Source of the DNA: Methylobacter sp.
Lineage (GTDB): Bacteria; Pseudomonadota; Gammaproteobacteria; Methylococcales; Methylomonadaceae
Direction: 5' to 3'
NCBI GenBank assembly: GCA_030655535.1
Contig: JAURVK010000010.1
Location: forward strand, 1 to 61,907
DNA length: 61,907 nt
The notes beneath the pieces were generated by a model. That model ran no database searches, was not told the origin of the DNA, and saw only the letters and a list, made by a program, of their open reading frames with translations. Below, piece by piece: positions 16,742-24,654 of the stretch (the stretch's first letter is position 1; the number at the start of each line of letters is the position of its first letter). The translations under genes were made by a program, and so were the position numbers.

Positions 16742-16834
16742 ATGATTAAAAAGCGTAGCTTAAAAACCGAAATTCTTCTTCGGCCGGCCATTCCGTTAAT
16801 TTTATTGATAAGCTTCGAGTCTGTTTTATCTTAA
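16742..16834 (+). pseudogene. Truncated sensor histidine kinase N-terminus
   Basis: Thirty codons, MIKKRSLKTEILLRPAIPLILLISFESVLS then TAA, resemble the cytoplasmic start and first transmembrane helix of QseC/TctE-type kinases. It sits where the kinase gene would follow the regulator remnant. No kinase domain remains before the porin. Confidence 0.6.
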
Positions 16835-16999
16835 TTTGTCACCTGCATCATATTGACGTAACTGCTCACTTAGCTGACAGGGTTTTTGTTGTAAAAACGA
16901 GAATAAGTAACGTACTGTTTTTTTACTAGGAGCCACAACAAAGCCTAACAACGGATTTGAATTGTTGTAGATTTGCAAATTATTTGATGATTTGTTGCT

Positions 17000-17055
17000 C
17001 TGTAATAAAACTGTAACAAAACTGTCATTAAGCTGTCATTTAATTTTCCTATTCT
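17000..17055 (+). promoter_or_regulatory. Pho-box promoter (four 11-bp half-sites)
   Basis: Four consecutive 11-bp units CTGTAATAAAA, CTGTAACAAAA, CTGTCATTAAG and CTGTCATTTAA run from 17000 to 17043 in perfect register. The PhoB consensus is a pair of CTGTCAT-type units, so this is a double Pho box replacing the -35 element. A likely -10 (TATTCT) is at 17050-17055. It implies PhoB activation of the porin under phosphate starvation. Confidence 0.9.
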
Positions 17056-17091
17056 TGTCCCAAACCTTTCGATAACAACCAAAAACAAAAC

Positions 17092-18588
17092 ATGAAAATA
17101 TCTAAACTTACACTGGCAATCGCTACCGTTTTAGGTGCGAGCGCATCGGCTAGCGCTTTTGCCATGGATCTGTATGTTGATACCAAAACCAAGCAGATTT
17201 ATGCGGAACCGGGTAGTGGTCGTGAGCTGATGGGTTCTTTCGAGAGGGTTCAGGATGCTCCTGCGAAAACAGCCGAGAAATCAGACAAAGCGGAAATTGC
17301 CGCTATTCGTGAAGATTTAGCTTTAAAGCAGAATGAAATCAAGGCCCTGGAAGAGCATGTGGTGGCTAGTAGAGAAGAAAGAGCCAAGAACGATGAGAAA
17401 TGGTTTAATAAAATCAGTATGCGCGGTTACACCCAGCTTCGCTACAACCAACCTCTATCGGGCGACCGCACTTCATCAGACCCGGAGTTGAAATCAGTGG
17501 GTGACAGCAGCATTAAAGATAATAGCGGCTTTAGTTTTCGCCGCGTTCGCCTGGTATTTTCCGGCGATGTGAATGAATATGTGTCTTTATATCTGCAACC
17601 GGATTTTGCTTCCAATGTTAGCGATAGCCAGCAACATTTCGTGCAACTACGCGACGCCTATGCGGATTTGGCCTTTGACAAAAAACATGAATATCGCATT
17701 CGCGCCGGTCAATCGAAAGTGCCATTCGGCTGGGAAAATTTACAGTCTTCGCAAAACCGTCTATCGCTTGATCGTAACGATGCCCTTAACAGCGCCGTGC
17801 CGAGCGAGCGGGATCTGGGTCTGTTCGCATACTGGACGCCTGAGCATGTACAAAAGCTCTGGAAAGACTTAACTAAGAAAGGCTTAAAAACATCGGGGGA
17901 TTATGGCATCGCGGGCGTGGGTGTTTATAACGGGCAGGGTATTAACCGCGCTGAAACCAACGACGATTTATATGCTATTGCTCGTGCCACCTATCCGATT
18001 GAGTTGAATTTCCTGGGCTACCCTTTTAAAGGACAGGTACTGGAAGTGGGCGCTGCGGCATTATCAGGTCAATTTAGTTCGACTACGGCCGACATGACCC
18101 TATTGGGTAGCGGTAAAAAAATATTAAAGGCAGATCTTGATAAAACGCTTATAAGGGACAAAACTGTACGAGAAGACCGGGTCGGTGTGCACGCCATCCT
18201 TTTCCCTCAACCATTTGGCTTACAGGCAGAATGGAACTGGGGTAAAGGCGGAACCTTGAATCCGGACGGTAATGGCGGTAAAGGCTCTTTTGAAAGCCAA
18301 GACCTGAGAGGCGGTTATGTACAGGCCAGTTACAAGATTGATAAGGTATTCCGTGCCGATGGTGTGCTGATTCCTTATGCCAAGTGGCAAACTTACCGTG
18401 GCGCCTGGAAAGGCGCAAACAATTCGCCGCGGATTTCGACAGATGAAATTGAAGTCGGTGTGGAATATCAGATTATGAAAGCGCTGGAATTAACCCTGGC
18501 TTATTCAACCATGGATCGAACCAACACCAGTAATCTAGGCCAAGCTTCCGGAGACCTTGGAAGAGCGCAGTTGCAATGGAATTACTAA
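17092..18588 (+). CDS. oprP: Phosphate-selective porin (OprP/OprO family)
   Basis: Outer-membrane trimeric beta-barrel for phosphate or polyphosphate uptake. It is 498 aa: signal peptide (KLTLAIATVLGASASASAFA), a coiled-coil segment at about residues 60-100 (EIAAIREDLALKQNEIKALEEHV), then a porin O/P barrel from about residue 108 (ISMRGYTQLRYNQ) with FSFRRVRLVFSGDV, LRDAYADLAF, RIRAGQSKVPFGWENLQSS, and a terminal aromatic strand (RAQLQWNY). The strong Pho-box promoter directly upstream agrees with this function. Substrate choice between phosphate and polyphosphate cannot be read from the sequence. Confidence 0.92.
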   Translation: MKISKLTLAIATVLGASASASAFAMDLYVDTKTKQIYAEPGSGRELMGSFERVQDAPAKTAEKSDKAEIAAIREDLALKQNEIKALEEHVVASREERAKNDEKWFNKISMRGYTQLRYNQPLSGDRTSSDPELKSVGDSSIKDNSGFSFRRVRLVFSGDVNEYVSLYLQPDFASNVSDSQQHFVQLRDAYADLAFDKKHEYRIRAGQSKVPFGWENLQSSQNRLSLDRNDALNSAVPSERDLGLFAYWTPEHVQKLWKDLTKKGLKTSGDYGIAGVGVYNGQGINRAETNDDLYAIARATYPIELNFLGYPFKGQVLEVGAAALSGQFSSTTADMTLLGSGKKILKADLDKTLIRDKTVREDRVGVHAILFPQPFGLQAEWNWGKGGTLNPDGNGGKGSFESQDLRGGYVQASYKIDKVFRADGVLIPYAKWQTYRGAWKGANNSPRISTDEIEVGVEYQIMKALELTLAYSTMDRTNTSNLGQASGDLGRAQLQWNY

Positions 18589-18627
18589 TTTCAGGTTTAC
18601 CTGAGTTCTTGTAAAGGTTAGCTTACA

Positions 18628-18662
18628 AAGCCGCACTGGGTAATTCATTGCGGCTTTTTTTT
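18628..18662 (+). terminator. Rho-independent terminator after the porin
   Basis: AAGCCGCA (18628-18635) pairs with TGCGGCTT (18649-18656), followed by a run of T to 18662. The T-run overlaps the stop codon of the convergent antitoxin gene. Confidence 0.9.
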
Positions 18663-18858
18663 ATAGTACGAGGTCGGCGCGCTTTTCTGCCCAACTCAAT
18701 TGCTTAGCAAATTCATCGATGTAGGGTGTTAATTTATAACCGTCTTCTGTTTCCGTTAAATACAGTTTATCGCCCTTATCGAGGCGTAAACGATTAAGCG
18801 CTTCTTTTGGCGGAATCACTCCTGCCGAATTACCAATACGACGAATCGCTAATTCCAT
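18661..18858 (-). CDS. AbrB/MazE-family antitoxin, orphan and probably C-terminally truncated
   Basis: A 65-aa SpoVT/AbrB-fold DNA-binding protein, with MELAIRRIGNSAGVIPPKEALNRLRLDKGD being the swapped-hairpin domain. Close relatives usually have a longer acidic C-terminus that neutralises a Doc-type toxin encoded just downstream. Here the tail ends early (FAKQLSWAEKRADLVL) at the porin terminator, and no toxin gene follows. A good Shine-Dalgarno (GAGGTG, 5 bases from the ATG) suggests it is still translated. It could be a surviving regulator or a relic. Confidence 0.75.
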   Translation of the reverse strand: MELAIRRIGNSAGVIPPKEALNRLRLDKGDKLYLTETEDGYKLTPYIDEFAKQLSWAEKRADLVL

Positions 18859-18921
18859 AAATCACCTCGGGAATGTTATTACAATTGTTGCTACTTAGTA
18901 TAAGGCAATTTTTGTAACTGG

Positions 18922-18993
18922 GGTAGGGCGCGCCATGCGCGCCAAAGGATAGTAAGATTATTCAAAAAAGGCGCGCGTGGCGCGCTCTACGCC
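18922..18993. repeat. Paired GC-rich palindromes (REPIN-like)
   Basis: GGTAGGGCGCGCCATGCGCG at 18922 and the inverted GGCGCGCGTGGCGCGCTCTA at 18970 flank a short AT-rich middle. Each arm folds on itself and on the other. Lies between the orphan antitoxin and cbpM. Confidence 0.75.
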
Positions 18994-19014
18994 TTGTCTA
19001 TAAACCCGATATTC

Positions 19015-19332
19015 TCAGTCATGGCCCATTACTTTTAGCTGGGCGCGCAGGTTTTCAAGCTCTTCGATCAAGTCCAGCGCCAGTGCAATACCGGCCAGGT
19101 TAACGCCCAGATCGTGCTGTAACCTGAGCGCGGAACGCACCCGCACCAGACTGGCTCCTGAAAAACGCCATAAATGTATCTCATCGCCTTGCGGCTCGAT
19201 AATGCTTTCTTCAACCAGGCTGATAACCCATTCTGCTTGGACGCCGCAAGCATGGCACAATTGTTCCAAGCTCAGACTGTCATCTTCGATCACTGTGCCG
19301 GTATGTACTGGCAATAAGTCATGTGAATTCAT
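19015..19332 (-). CDS. cbpM: Chaperone modulator CbpM
   Basis: MerR-like small protein that inhibits the DnaJ-like co-chaperone CbpA by binding its J domain. It is 105 aa from the ATG at 19332; the ORF track began one codon earlier at TTG. The sequence LSLEQLCHACGVQAEWVISLVEESIIEPQG...WRFSGASLVRVRSALRLQHDLGVNLAGIALALDLIEEL matches the CbpM helix-turn-helix pattern. It lies downstream of cbpA on the same strand, as in E. coli, with a 185-bp repeat-containing gap. Confidence 0.9.
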   Translation of the reverse strand: MNSHDLLPVHTGTVIEDDSLSLEQLCHACGVQAEWVISLVEESIIEPQGDEIHLWRFSGASLVRVRSALRLQHDLGVNLAGIALALDLIEELENLRAQLKVMGHD

Positions 19333-19335
19333 CAA

Positions 19336-19517
19336 ATTTCTTCGCTATTCTGAAACCTCCCCCTTCAGGGGGATTATTTGAGTTTGACAACGATGCACCG
19401 GCATCGTTATCCTTTGTGGCAACTTCCTCGTTCACGGGGAGGAACAATCCACCGACCTCTATCCGTCGGCGGTTGTCACTCGATGGATGAGGTCGGGTGT
19501 GGATTGAAACATTAGTT
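19336..19517. repeat. Short palindromes between cbpA and cbpM
   Basis: Contains CCCCCTTCAGGGGG (about 19359-19372), CGATGCACCGGCATCG (about 19390-19405) and several short inverted repeats. These could form a processed intercistronic structure. No ORF. Confidence 0.5.
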
Positions 19518-20453
19518 TTATACCCCCAAAGATAGGCGCGGATTAAAATCGAGTTCTTGCTGCATTTTTTGGTAAATTGCCTTGGCGCGCTCGGTGTTTA
19601 CAGGCGGCAGCGCGATTTGCAGCACGACGAAGAAATCGCCCGGTGTTTTGGCCGGTAGTCCACGACCTTTTAAGCGCAGTTTTGTGCCTTGTCGGGAATT
19701 GGGCGGTATTTTCAGGTCAACATTGCCTTCCGGTGTAGGCGCTTTGATTTTAGCACCTAAGGCCGCCTCCCAAGGCGTGACCGGCAAATCCAGATAAATA
19801 TCGGTTTCTGAAACTCGATACAGCGGGTGGCTGTTAAAGGCTATTTCAAGCAGCAGGTCGCCGGCTTTACCGCCGCCTGAGCCGGGGTCGCCCTGACCTG
19901 ACAGGCGTATGTGTTGTCCGGGTTTAATGCCTTTGGGGATTTTGATGTTCAGGCTACGGTGCTTGACCTGTATATAGCCTTGCGCATCCATTCCCGGGGT
20001 GCTGAGGGAAATATTGCGGGTCGCACCCTGGATGCTGTCTTCCAGATCGATGTAAATTTTTGCATGACTGTCCGATCCCCGCATATGGAAGCCGCGCGAC
20101 CCCTGACCGGATGGGCGGAATCCGGCGCGACCGAATAATTGTTCAAAAAAATCGCTAAAGGCGCCGGCATCGCCGCCGCCTTTGAATTCGAAGCCTTCAT
20201 TCCAGTTTGGCGGCGGCCTGAATTCCTCTCCGGCTTTCCAGTTCGTGCCCAGTTTATCGTAAGCGGCTCTTTTTTGAGGATCCTTGAGTACTTCGTAAGC
20301 CTCACCCAGTTCCTTGAATTTTGCCTCGGCATCCTTTTCCTTGCTGACATCGGGATGATACTTGCGCGCCAGTTTACGATAGGCGCGCTTGACTTCGTCC
20401 TGAGTGGAGGTTCTGGATAGCCCCATGATTTTGTAGTAATCTTTATATTGCAT
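19518..20453 (-). CDS. cbpA: DnaJ-family curved-DNA-binding protein CbpA
   Basis: Hsp40 co-chaperone of DnaK that also binds DNA. It is 311 aa from the ATG at 20453 (MQYKDYYKIMGL); the ORF track's extra 13 residues upstream have no family match. J domain residues 1-70 with the HPD motif (KYHPDVSKE), a Gly/Phe-rich stretch (FEFKGGGDAGAFSDFFEQLFG), then two C-terminal substrate-binding domains (IPKGIKPGQHIRLSGQGDPG; LPVTPWEAALGAKIKAPTPEG). There is no zinc-finger domain, as expected for CbpA. Forms an operon with cbpM. Confidence 0.93.
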   Translation of the reverse strand: MQYKDYYKIMGLSRTSTQDEVKRAYRKLARKYHPDVSKEKDAEAKFKELGEAYEVLKDPQKRAAYDKLGTNWKAGEEFRPPPNWNEGFEFKGGGDAGAFSDFFEQLFGRAGFRPSGQGSRGFHMRGSDSHAKIYIDLEDSIQGATRNISLSTPGMDAQGYIQVKHRSLNIKIPKGIKPGQHIRLSGQGDPGSGGGKAGDLLLEIAFNSHPLYRVSETDIYLDLPVTPWEAALGAKIKAPTPEGNVDLKIPPNSRQGTKLRLKGRGLPAKTPGDFFVVLQIALPPVNTERAKAIYQKMQQELDFNPRLSLGV

Positions 20454-20528
20454 GTCGCCCGTCCGATGACGTGAATTTGCCTGGAAAATCATATGCCCAC
20501 ATTATTGCGTACTCAGACACCAATATAA

Positions 20529-20630
20529 TAGAACGCGGATGACGCTGATAATTAAGATAAAAATAAGATTTTTCTTGAATTATCCGCGTCGCCTAAAGGC
20601 ACCTTCTTTTGGCATCTGCGTTTCATTTTT
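20529..20630. repeat. Dispersed repeat with 'AACGCGGAT' ends
   Basis: AGAACGCGGATGACGCTGAT begins the block, and ATCCGCGTC plus GCATCTGCGTTTC close it in inverse orientation. A related half (ATAGAACGCGGATACCGCAG) lies upstream of recC near 11687. It is probably an inactive intergenic inverted repeat. Confidence 0.5.
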
Positions 20631-20650
20631 CTAACTGCTGAATTACGCTT

Positions 20651-21244
20651 TCAGCTTATGCGACTTGCCCGATAGGCGCGCATTAAGGCGACAAATGCCA
20701 GAAAATCGTACAGGCCGTGAATCACTATTGGAATTAATAAGTTCCTGTCGCCGCTATAATCCATCGCTAAGCTTAAATAAATCCCCACTAAAGTCGCCAG
20801 CACCGCATAAAGCGGGGTCACGGCATGAGCCAGTCCAAAAATAATATTAGTAACGATCAGGCCGGCGGTCATTCCCCTGGACGATTCTATCCAGGGCTGG
20901 ATAACGCCGCGAAACAGCAGCTCTTCGGATAGTCCGGCAATCGATGCCAGTATCAATAAATCGGTCCAGTGATAACGCTGCAAGCTGGGGCCTAAAGTTT
21001 CAAACAGCAGGTTTTTAATCTTGATGACCGATTCTATCTGCATTTGCTCTAGGCTTAACAGCAATAAAAATAAAGGCATAGCCCCTATTACGCCGTAAGC
21101 GATGGCGGTTTCTGAAAAATGCAGGTAAGCGAAAGGCTTGATGTTCGCGAGCCAGCCTAAAGCTATCGCGACCGGAATCAGCGCCGCTTCAAAAGAACAG
21201 GCCTTTTTAAAAAAATCGCCGGGCTTGAACGAAGATTTATCCAT
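20651..21244 (-). CDS. CPBP-family intramembrane glutamic endopeptidase
   Basis: A 197-aa polytopic membrane protein of the CPBP (CAAX protease / bacteriocin-processing, Abi) family. The catalytic motifs are all present: EELLFRG at about residue 117, FGLAHA at about 145 and HGLYDF at about 180. Four or more hydrophobic spans surround them. Substrate unknown; such proteins process membrane peptides or confer self-immunity. Monocistronic, divergent from the ycgL-like gene. Confidence 0.88.
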   Translation of the reverse strand: MDKSSFKPGDFFKKACSFEAALIPVAIALGWLANIKPFAYLHFSETAIAYGVIGAMPLFLLLLSLEQMQIESVIKIKNLLFETLGPSLQRYHWTDLLILASIAGLSEELLFRGVIQPWIESSRGMTAGLIVTNIIFGLAHAVTPLYAVLATLVGIYLSLAMDYSGDRNLLIPIVIHGLYDFLAFVALMRAYRASRIS

Positions 21245-21347
21245 GGGTTTTATTTGCGCAGTAAGAGCAGTAAGAGCAGTAAGAAAAGAACATTCTAATC
21301 AAAAATGGTTAAAATAGTCGTTTTGATTGATTACTGCGACTGATCCT

Positions 21348-21605
21348 ATGCTGTGTTTTATTTATAAAAGCCTGAGAAAAGAACATCTTTATTTGTATGT
21401 CGATAAAAAAGACGATTTTTCAAAGGTGCCGGAAGCGCTGTTCAACAGCTTTGGCAAAATGGAATTTGTGATGGATCTGGAGTTGACGCCGGAACGCAAA
21501 CTGGCCAAGGAAGAAGCCGGGAAAGTTATCGATAGCCTGACGGCGAAAGGTTTTTTTGTGCAGCTGCCGCCGGTTCACCTGCCGATGCCGTTGAAGATTC
21601 AATAG
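21348..21605 (+). CDS. ycgL: YcgL-family protein
   Basis: An 85-aa protein starting MLCFIYKSLRKEHLYLYVDKKDDFSKVPEAL and ending with FVQLPPVHLPMPLKIQ, the pattern of the small YcgL family (unknown function, common in Gammaproteobacteria). The ORF track starts at a TTG seven codons earlier. The ATG at 21348 matches the family N-terminus and is preferred. Confidence 0.85.
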   Translation: MLCFIYKSLRKEHLYLYVDKKDDFSKVPEALFNSFGKMEFVMDLELTPERKLAKEEAGKVIDSLTAKGFFVQLPPVHLPMPLKIQ

Positions 21606-21671
21606 CTTGGGCTGATAAAGGGCGACTGTAGCAAGCCCCTCTCAAAGCGTGTTGAATTTTTAGTTGAAACT

Positions 21672-21692
21672 CACCGTCGGCTTACGACGGTG
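21672..21692. repeat. Small hairpin after the ycgL-like gene
   Basis: CACCGTCG (21672-21679) pairs with CGACGGTG. No T-run follows, so a terminator role is uncertain. Confidence 0.45.
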
Positions 21693-21784
21693 ATAAGCAT
21701 TGGAGGTGGTTTGTGAGTAAACCGGCTTAAGGTGTGGCAATGTAATTATTAGAATATTTATGTTGAGCTACCGCGCATAAAACT

Positions 21785-21979
21785 TTACAGTTTAAATTTT
21801 TGCATTTGATCATAAATGTCCATAGATTTAGCGTGACTATCTATCATTTGTTTTGTTTGTGCTTCAAGGGTTGATTCATCTGCGCTTCCACCTTGTAATA
21901 ATGCGTCTAGCATTTTTGTTGCAGAGAGCTCGTTGTTCAGTGCTACTGTGTACTCTTCGAGTAATTGATTATAGGTCAT
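21785..21979 (-). CDS. Small hypothetical protein, 64 aa
   Basis: MTYNQLLEEYTVALNNELSATKMLDALLQGGSADESTLEAQTKQMIDSHAKSMDIYDQMQKFKL. Not recognised. It is polar and predicted all-helical, with two helical halves around QGGSADES, no signal peptide and no membrane segment. An A-rich tract precedes the ATG but no clear Shine-Dalgarno. The base composition is more AT-rich than the neighbours. Could be a real small cytosolic protein; coding is supported only by its plausible amino-acid composition. Confidence 0.45.
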   Translation of the reverse strand: MTYNQLLEEYTVALNNELSATKMLDALLQGGSADESTLEAQTKQMIDSHAKSMDIYDQMQKFKL

Positions 21980-22066
21980 TTTTTTATCAAATCAGAAGTG
22001 GTTTATGTTTGAACTGTAAAATTAACAATTAAAAATAGTTATTGCTCTACCTTAGTTAAATCCGAG

Positions 22067-22453
22067 TTATTTAGGAGTGCCATTTGGAAGGTATCCATTT
22101 TTATTTGCATCAAGACAAAGTCTATAAGTATCCGACCAAACCTTATCGGAGCCAGCTTTTGGGGCAGCTACATATAATTTGTGACCTTGAGTTAGCTTTA
22201 TTTCGATTCGACGGACAGCCTCATCTAATAATGGCGTTCTTTTTGCTTTTGAGTCGATTTTTGGGGTCGCTTCTTCAAGGGTTCTATTAATACCGTTTTC
22301 AATAGAAATGCCTTTGCTAGCATCTATATATCCATCTAAAATAAAATCAGAAGCAATACTGCAATCAGCCTCCAGCGCTTCTTTTGCTGTCCTTGCTGCA
22401 ACATTGCTGCTAAGCAAAATCATCATTAATATTGACGCGTATAAAATTTTCAA
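22067..22453 (-). CDS. Periplasmic hypothetical protein
   Basis: A 128-aa protein with a clear signal peptide (MKILYASILMMILLSSNVAA), then KEALEADCSIASDFILDGYIDASKGISIENGINRTLEE... Two cysteines remain in the mature part (ADCSIA, YRLCLD) and could form a disulphide. No family recognised. The start is TTG with AGGGG six or seven bases upstream. AT-rich, unlike the surrounding genes, so it may be a recent acquisition. Confidence 0.6.
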   Translation of the reverse strand: MKILYASILMMILLSSNVAARTAKEALEADCSIASDFILDGYIDASKGISIENGINRTLEEATPKIDSKAKRTPLLDEAVRRIEIKLTQGHKLYVAAPKAGSDKVWSDTYRLCLDANKNGYLPNGTPK

Positions 22454-22694
22454 CTCATTCCCCTTATTGCATAGTTACTATGGAATTGTCATGTTTCAAC
22501 AAGATAGATTGATCGCAACTATAACATAATCTGGTGCCGCACGTAGTGGCCGCTATATGTAGATGTTATAAGGTGGTCGATACCTAATGATGACCAATGT
22601 CTATTTCTTGTCGATAACGTAAGTTAGTAGTTTTACCCTTAAAAAAATCAACACACTTTGAGAGTGGCTTGCGACTGTAGTCGCCCTTTGTAAT

Positions 22695-23261
22695 TTACGC
22701 TTTCGGCAAGGTTACGCCGGTCTGTCCCTGATACTTGCCGCCCCGGTCTTTGTAAGAGGTTTCGCAAACCTCGTCGCCGCCGAAAAACAGCATTTGAGCC
22801 ACGCCTTCATTGGCATAGATTTTTGCGGGCAGCGTCGTGGTATTGGAAAATTCCAGCGTCACATGACCTTCCCATTCCGGCTCTAAAGGCGTTACATTCA
22901 CAATGATGCCGCATCTTGCATAAGTCGATTTTCCCAGACAAATTGTTAATACGTCGCGTGGAATGCGGAAATATTCGACCGTTCTGGCCAAGGCGAATGA
23001 GTTTGGCGGAATAATGCAGACATCGGACTTAACATCGACAAAGCTGTTCGAGTCGAAGTCTTTGGGATCGACAATGGCGGAATTGATATTGGTGAAAATC
23101 TTGAATTCGTCTGAACAGCGGACATCATAGCCGTAACTGGAGGTGCCGTAGGAAATGACCCGGCCGCGTTCCGAGTCCCTGACCTGGCCGCTTTCAAACG
23201 GCTCTATCATGCCCTGTTGTTCCGCCATGCGGCGTATCCACTTGTCCGACTTAATGCTCAT
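22695..23261 (-). CDS. dcd: dCTP deaminase
   Basis: Deaminates dCTP to dUTP for thymidylate synthesis. It is 188 aa, full length. Signatures: [28 protein letters not shown], the catalytic segment [15 protein letters not shown], and the C-terminal [12 protein letters not shown] that covers the active site. It lies downstream of apbC on the same strand with a 110-bp gap containing a heptamer array. Confidence 0.97.
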   Translation of the reverse strand: MSIKSDKWIRRMAEQQGMIEPFESGQVRDSERGRVISYGTSSYGYDVRCSDEFKIFTNINSAIVDPKDFDSNSFVDVKSDVCIIPPNSFALARTVEYFRIPRDVLTICLGKSTYARCGIIVNVTPLEPEWEGHVTLEFSNTTTLPAKIYANEGVAQMLFFGGDEVCETSYKDRGGKYQGQTGVTLPKA

Positions 23262-23320
23262 GCTCTACTAACTACTCAGTGTATTAAAACGTCCAATTTT
23301 CACACAGAGAGGGGATAGGC

Positions 23321-23346
23321 ACAAGGCCAAAGGCGAAAGGCGAAGG
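23321..23346. repeat. Heptamer-like tandem repeat between apbC and dcd
   Basis: Units AAGGCCA, AAGGCGA, AAGGCGA, AGG in 7-bp register, of the same general type as the arrays in gspG, gspH and gspJ. Intergenic here. Confidence 0.7.
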
Positions 23347-23373
23347 CAGCCGTGTTTTCCTTGCGCCTGTTTT

Positions 23374-24465
23374 TCAGGTATTTTGCACGACGATCTTGGG
23401 AAACTTCGTGGTGAAATCCTTAGCCTTCAGCGCCAGTCTGGCCGCCGTTTTACGCGCGATTTGTTTATAAATTTGCGCAGGCCGCCCCTCAGGGTCGGCA
23501 ACCACGGTCGGCCTGCCGGAATCGGCAAATTGTCGGATGTTAATGTCCAAAGGCAGGGAGCCGAGAAACTCGATTCTGTTGCGCTCTGCCATCGCCAATC
23601 CGCCGCCTTCGCCGAAAATGGCTTCTTCGTGGCCGCAGTTGCTGCAAATATGCATGCTCATATTTTCAACCAGACCCAGTACCGGCACGTTGACCTTCTC
23701 GAACATCCCTAAGCCGCGCTGGGCGTCAATCAGTGCAATATCCTGCGGCGTGGTGACAATAATCGCGCCGCTGACCGGGATCTGCTGGGACAGGGTTAGC
23801 TGAATATCGCCGGTACCCGGCGGTAAATCGACAATCAAATAATCCAGGTTGTCCCAGTTGGTGTCTTTAAGCAGTTGCTGCAAGGCCGTCGTGACCATCG
23901 GGCCGCGCCAGATCATGGCTTGATCGGCTTCCACCAGATAGCCGATTGAAATGGTCTGTATGCCGTAAGCGACCTTAGGCATCATGGTTTTCTGGTCTTT
24001 ACTTTCAGGATAGCCGGAAAGCCCGAGCATCATCGGGATGCTGGGTCCGTAAATGTCCGCGTCCAGAATGCCGACATTAGCGCCTTCTGCGGCCAGCGCC
24101 AGAGCCAGATTGACCGCCGTCGTCGATTTGCCCACGCCGCCTTTGCCGGATGCCACCGCGATAATGTTTTTGACGTTGGGCAGCGGTTTCAATGCCTGTT
24201 GTACCGCATGGGAAACGATTTTTACGCTCACTTCAACGCTGACATCGCCGATACCGGCCAGTGTTTTCAGATGGTCTTCAAGCTCAGCTTTAAGTTCGGC
24301 TAGGTAGCTTTTGGCCGGATAGCCCAACTCCAGTTTAATACTGACGTCGTTGCCATCTACCGTAATGGCTTTGACCGATTTTGCAGAAACCAGATCGGCT
24401 CCATTGTGGGGGTCGATAAATGTTTGCAGTAGATCTTCTACATCAGTTTTTTCGATGCTCGTCAT
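23374..24465 (-). CDS. apbC: Iron-sulfur cluster carrier ATPase ApbC (Mrp)
   Basis: P-loop NTPase that carries and delivers [4Fe-4S] clusters. It is 363 aa from the ATG at 24465. Two ATGs lie six bases apart, and the AGGGAG ribosome site is only 1 base from the first but 7 from the second, so the second is preferred. An N-terminal MIP18/DUF59 domain (about 1-90) is followed by the deviant Walker A GKGGVGKSTT, DADIYGPSIP, and the cluster-binding CSNCG. It is divergent from metG, as mrp is in E. coli. Confidence 0.95.
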   Translation of the reverse strand: MTSIEKTDVEDLLQTFIDPHNGADLVSAKSVKAITVDGNDVSIKLELGYPAKSYLAELKAELEDHLKTLAGIGDVSVEVSVKIVSHAVQQALKPLPNVKNIIAVASGKGGVGKSTTAVNLALALAAEGANVGILDADIYGPSIPMMLGLSGYPESKDQKTMMPKVAYGIQTISIGYLVEADQAMIWRGPMVTTALQQLLKDTNWDNLDYLIVDLPPGTGDIQLTLSQQIPVSGAIIVTTPQDIALIDAQRGLGMFEKVNVPVLGLVENMSMHICSNCGHEEAIFGEGGGLAMAERNRIEFLGSLPLDINIRQFADSGRPTVVADPEGRPAQIYKQIARKTAARLALKAKDFTTKFPKIVVQNT

Positions 24466-24654
24466 GCCCATGCTCCCTAGTTGTAATAAAATACGCCTGA
24501 TTAATAACCAAGTACCAGACTCAAGATATGGGTTATTTTACCGATTTCAACGCACTATTGCACTTATTAGCGGCTTGATAATCACTGATTGCCTTTATTT
24601 TATGCCATAATACAAAGCTGTTTTTGCCTTCGAATTGTTTGCACTTTTTACACT

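Larger units (their letters stand above)
15723..17091. other. Decay zone between the CigR-like gene and the phosphate porin
   Basis: About 1.4 kb with no intact ORF. In order it holds a DUF5610-like 3' remnant (-), 130 bp of unrecognised sequence, an inverted-repeat element (16201-16372), unrecognised sequence (16373-16532), a collapsed response-regulator/sensor-kinase pair (16533-16834), and the Pho-box promoter of the porin. The remnants are described separately. Confidence 0.7.

Noticed and set aside
24589-24654. 22-residue N-terminal extension of MetG
   Set aside because: The extension is hydrophobic and unlike any MetG start; [17 protein letters not shown] at 24655 is the family N-terminus.
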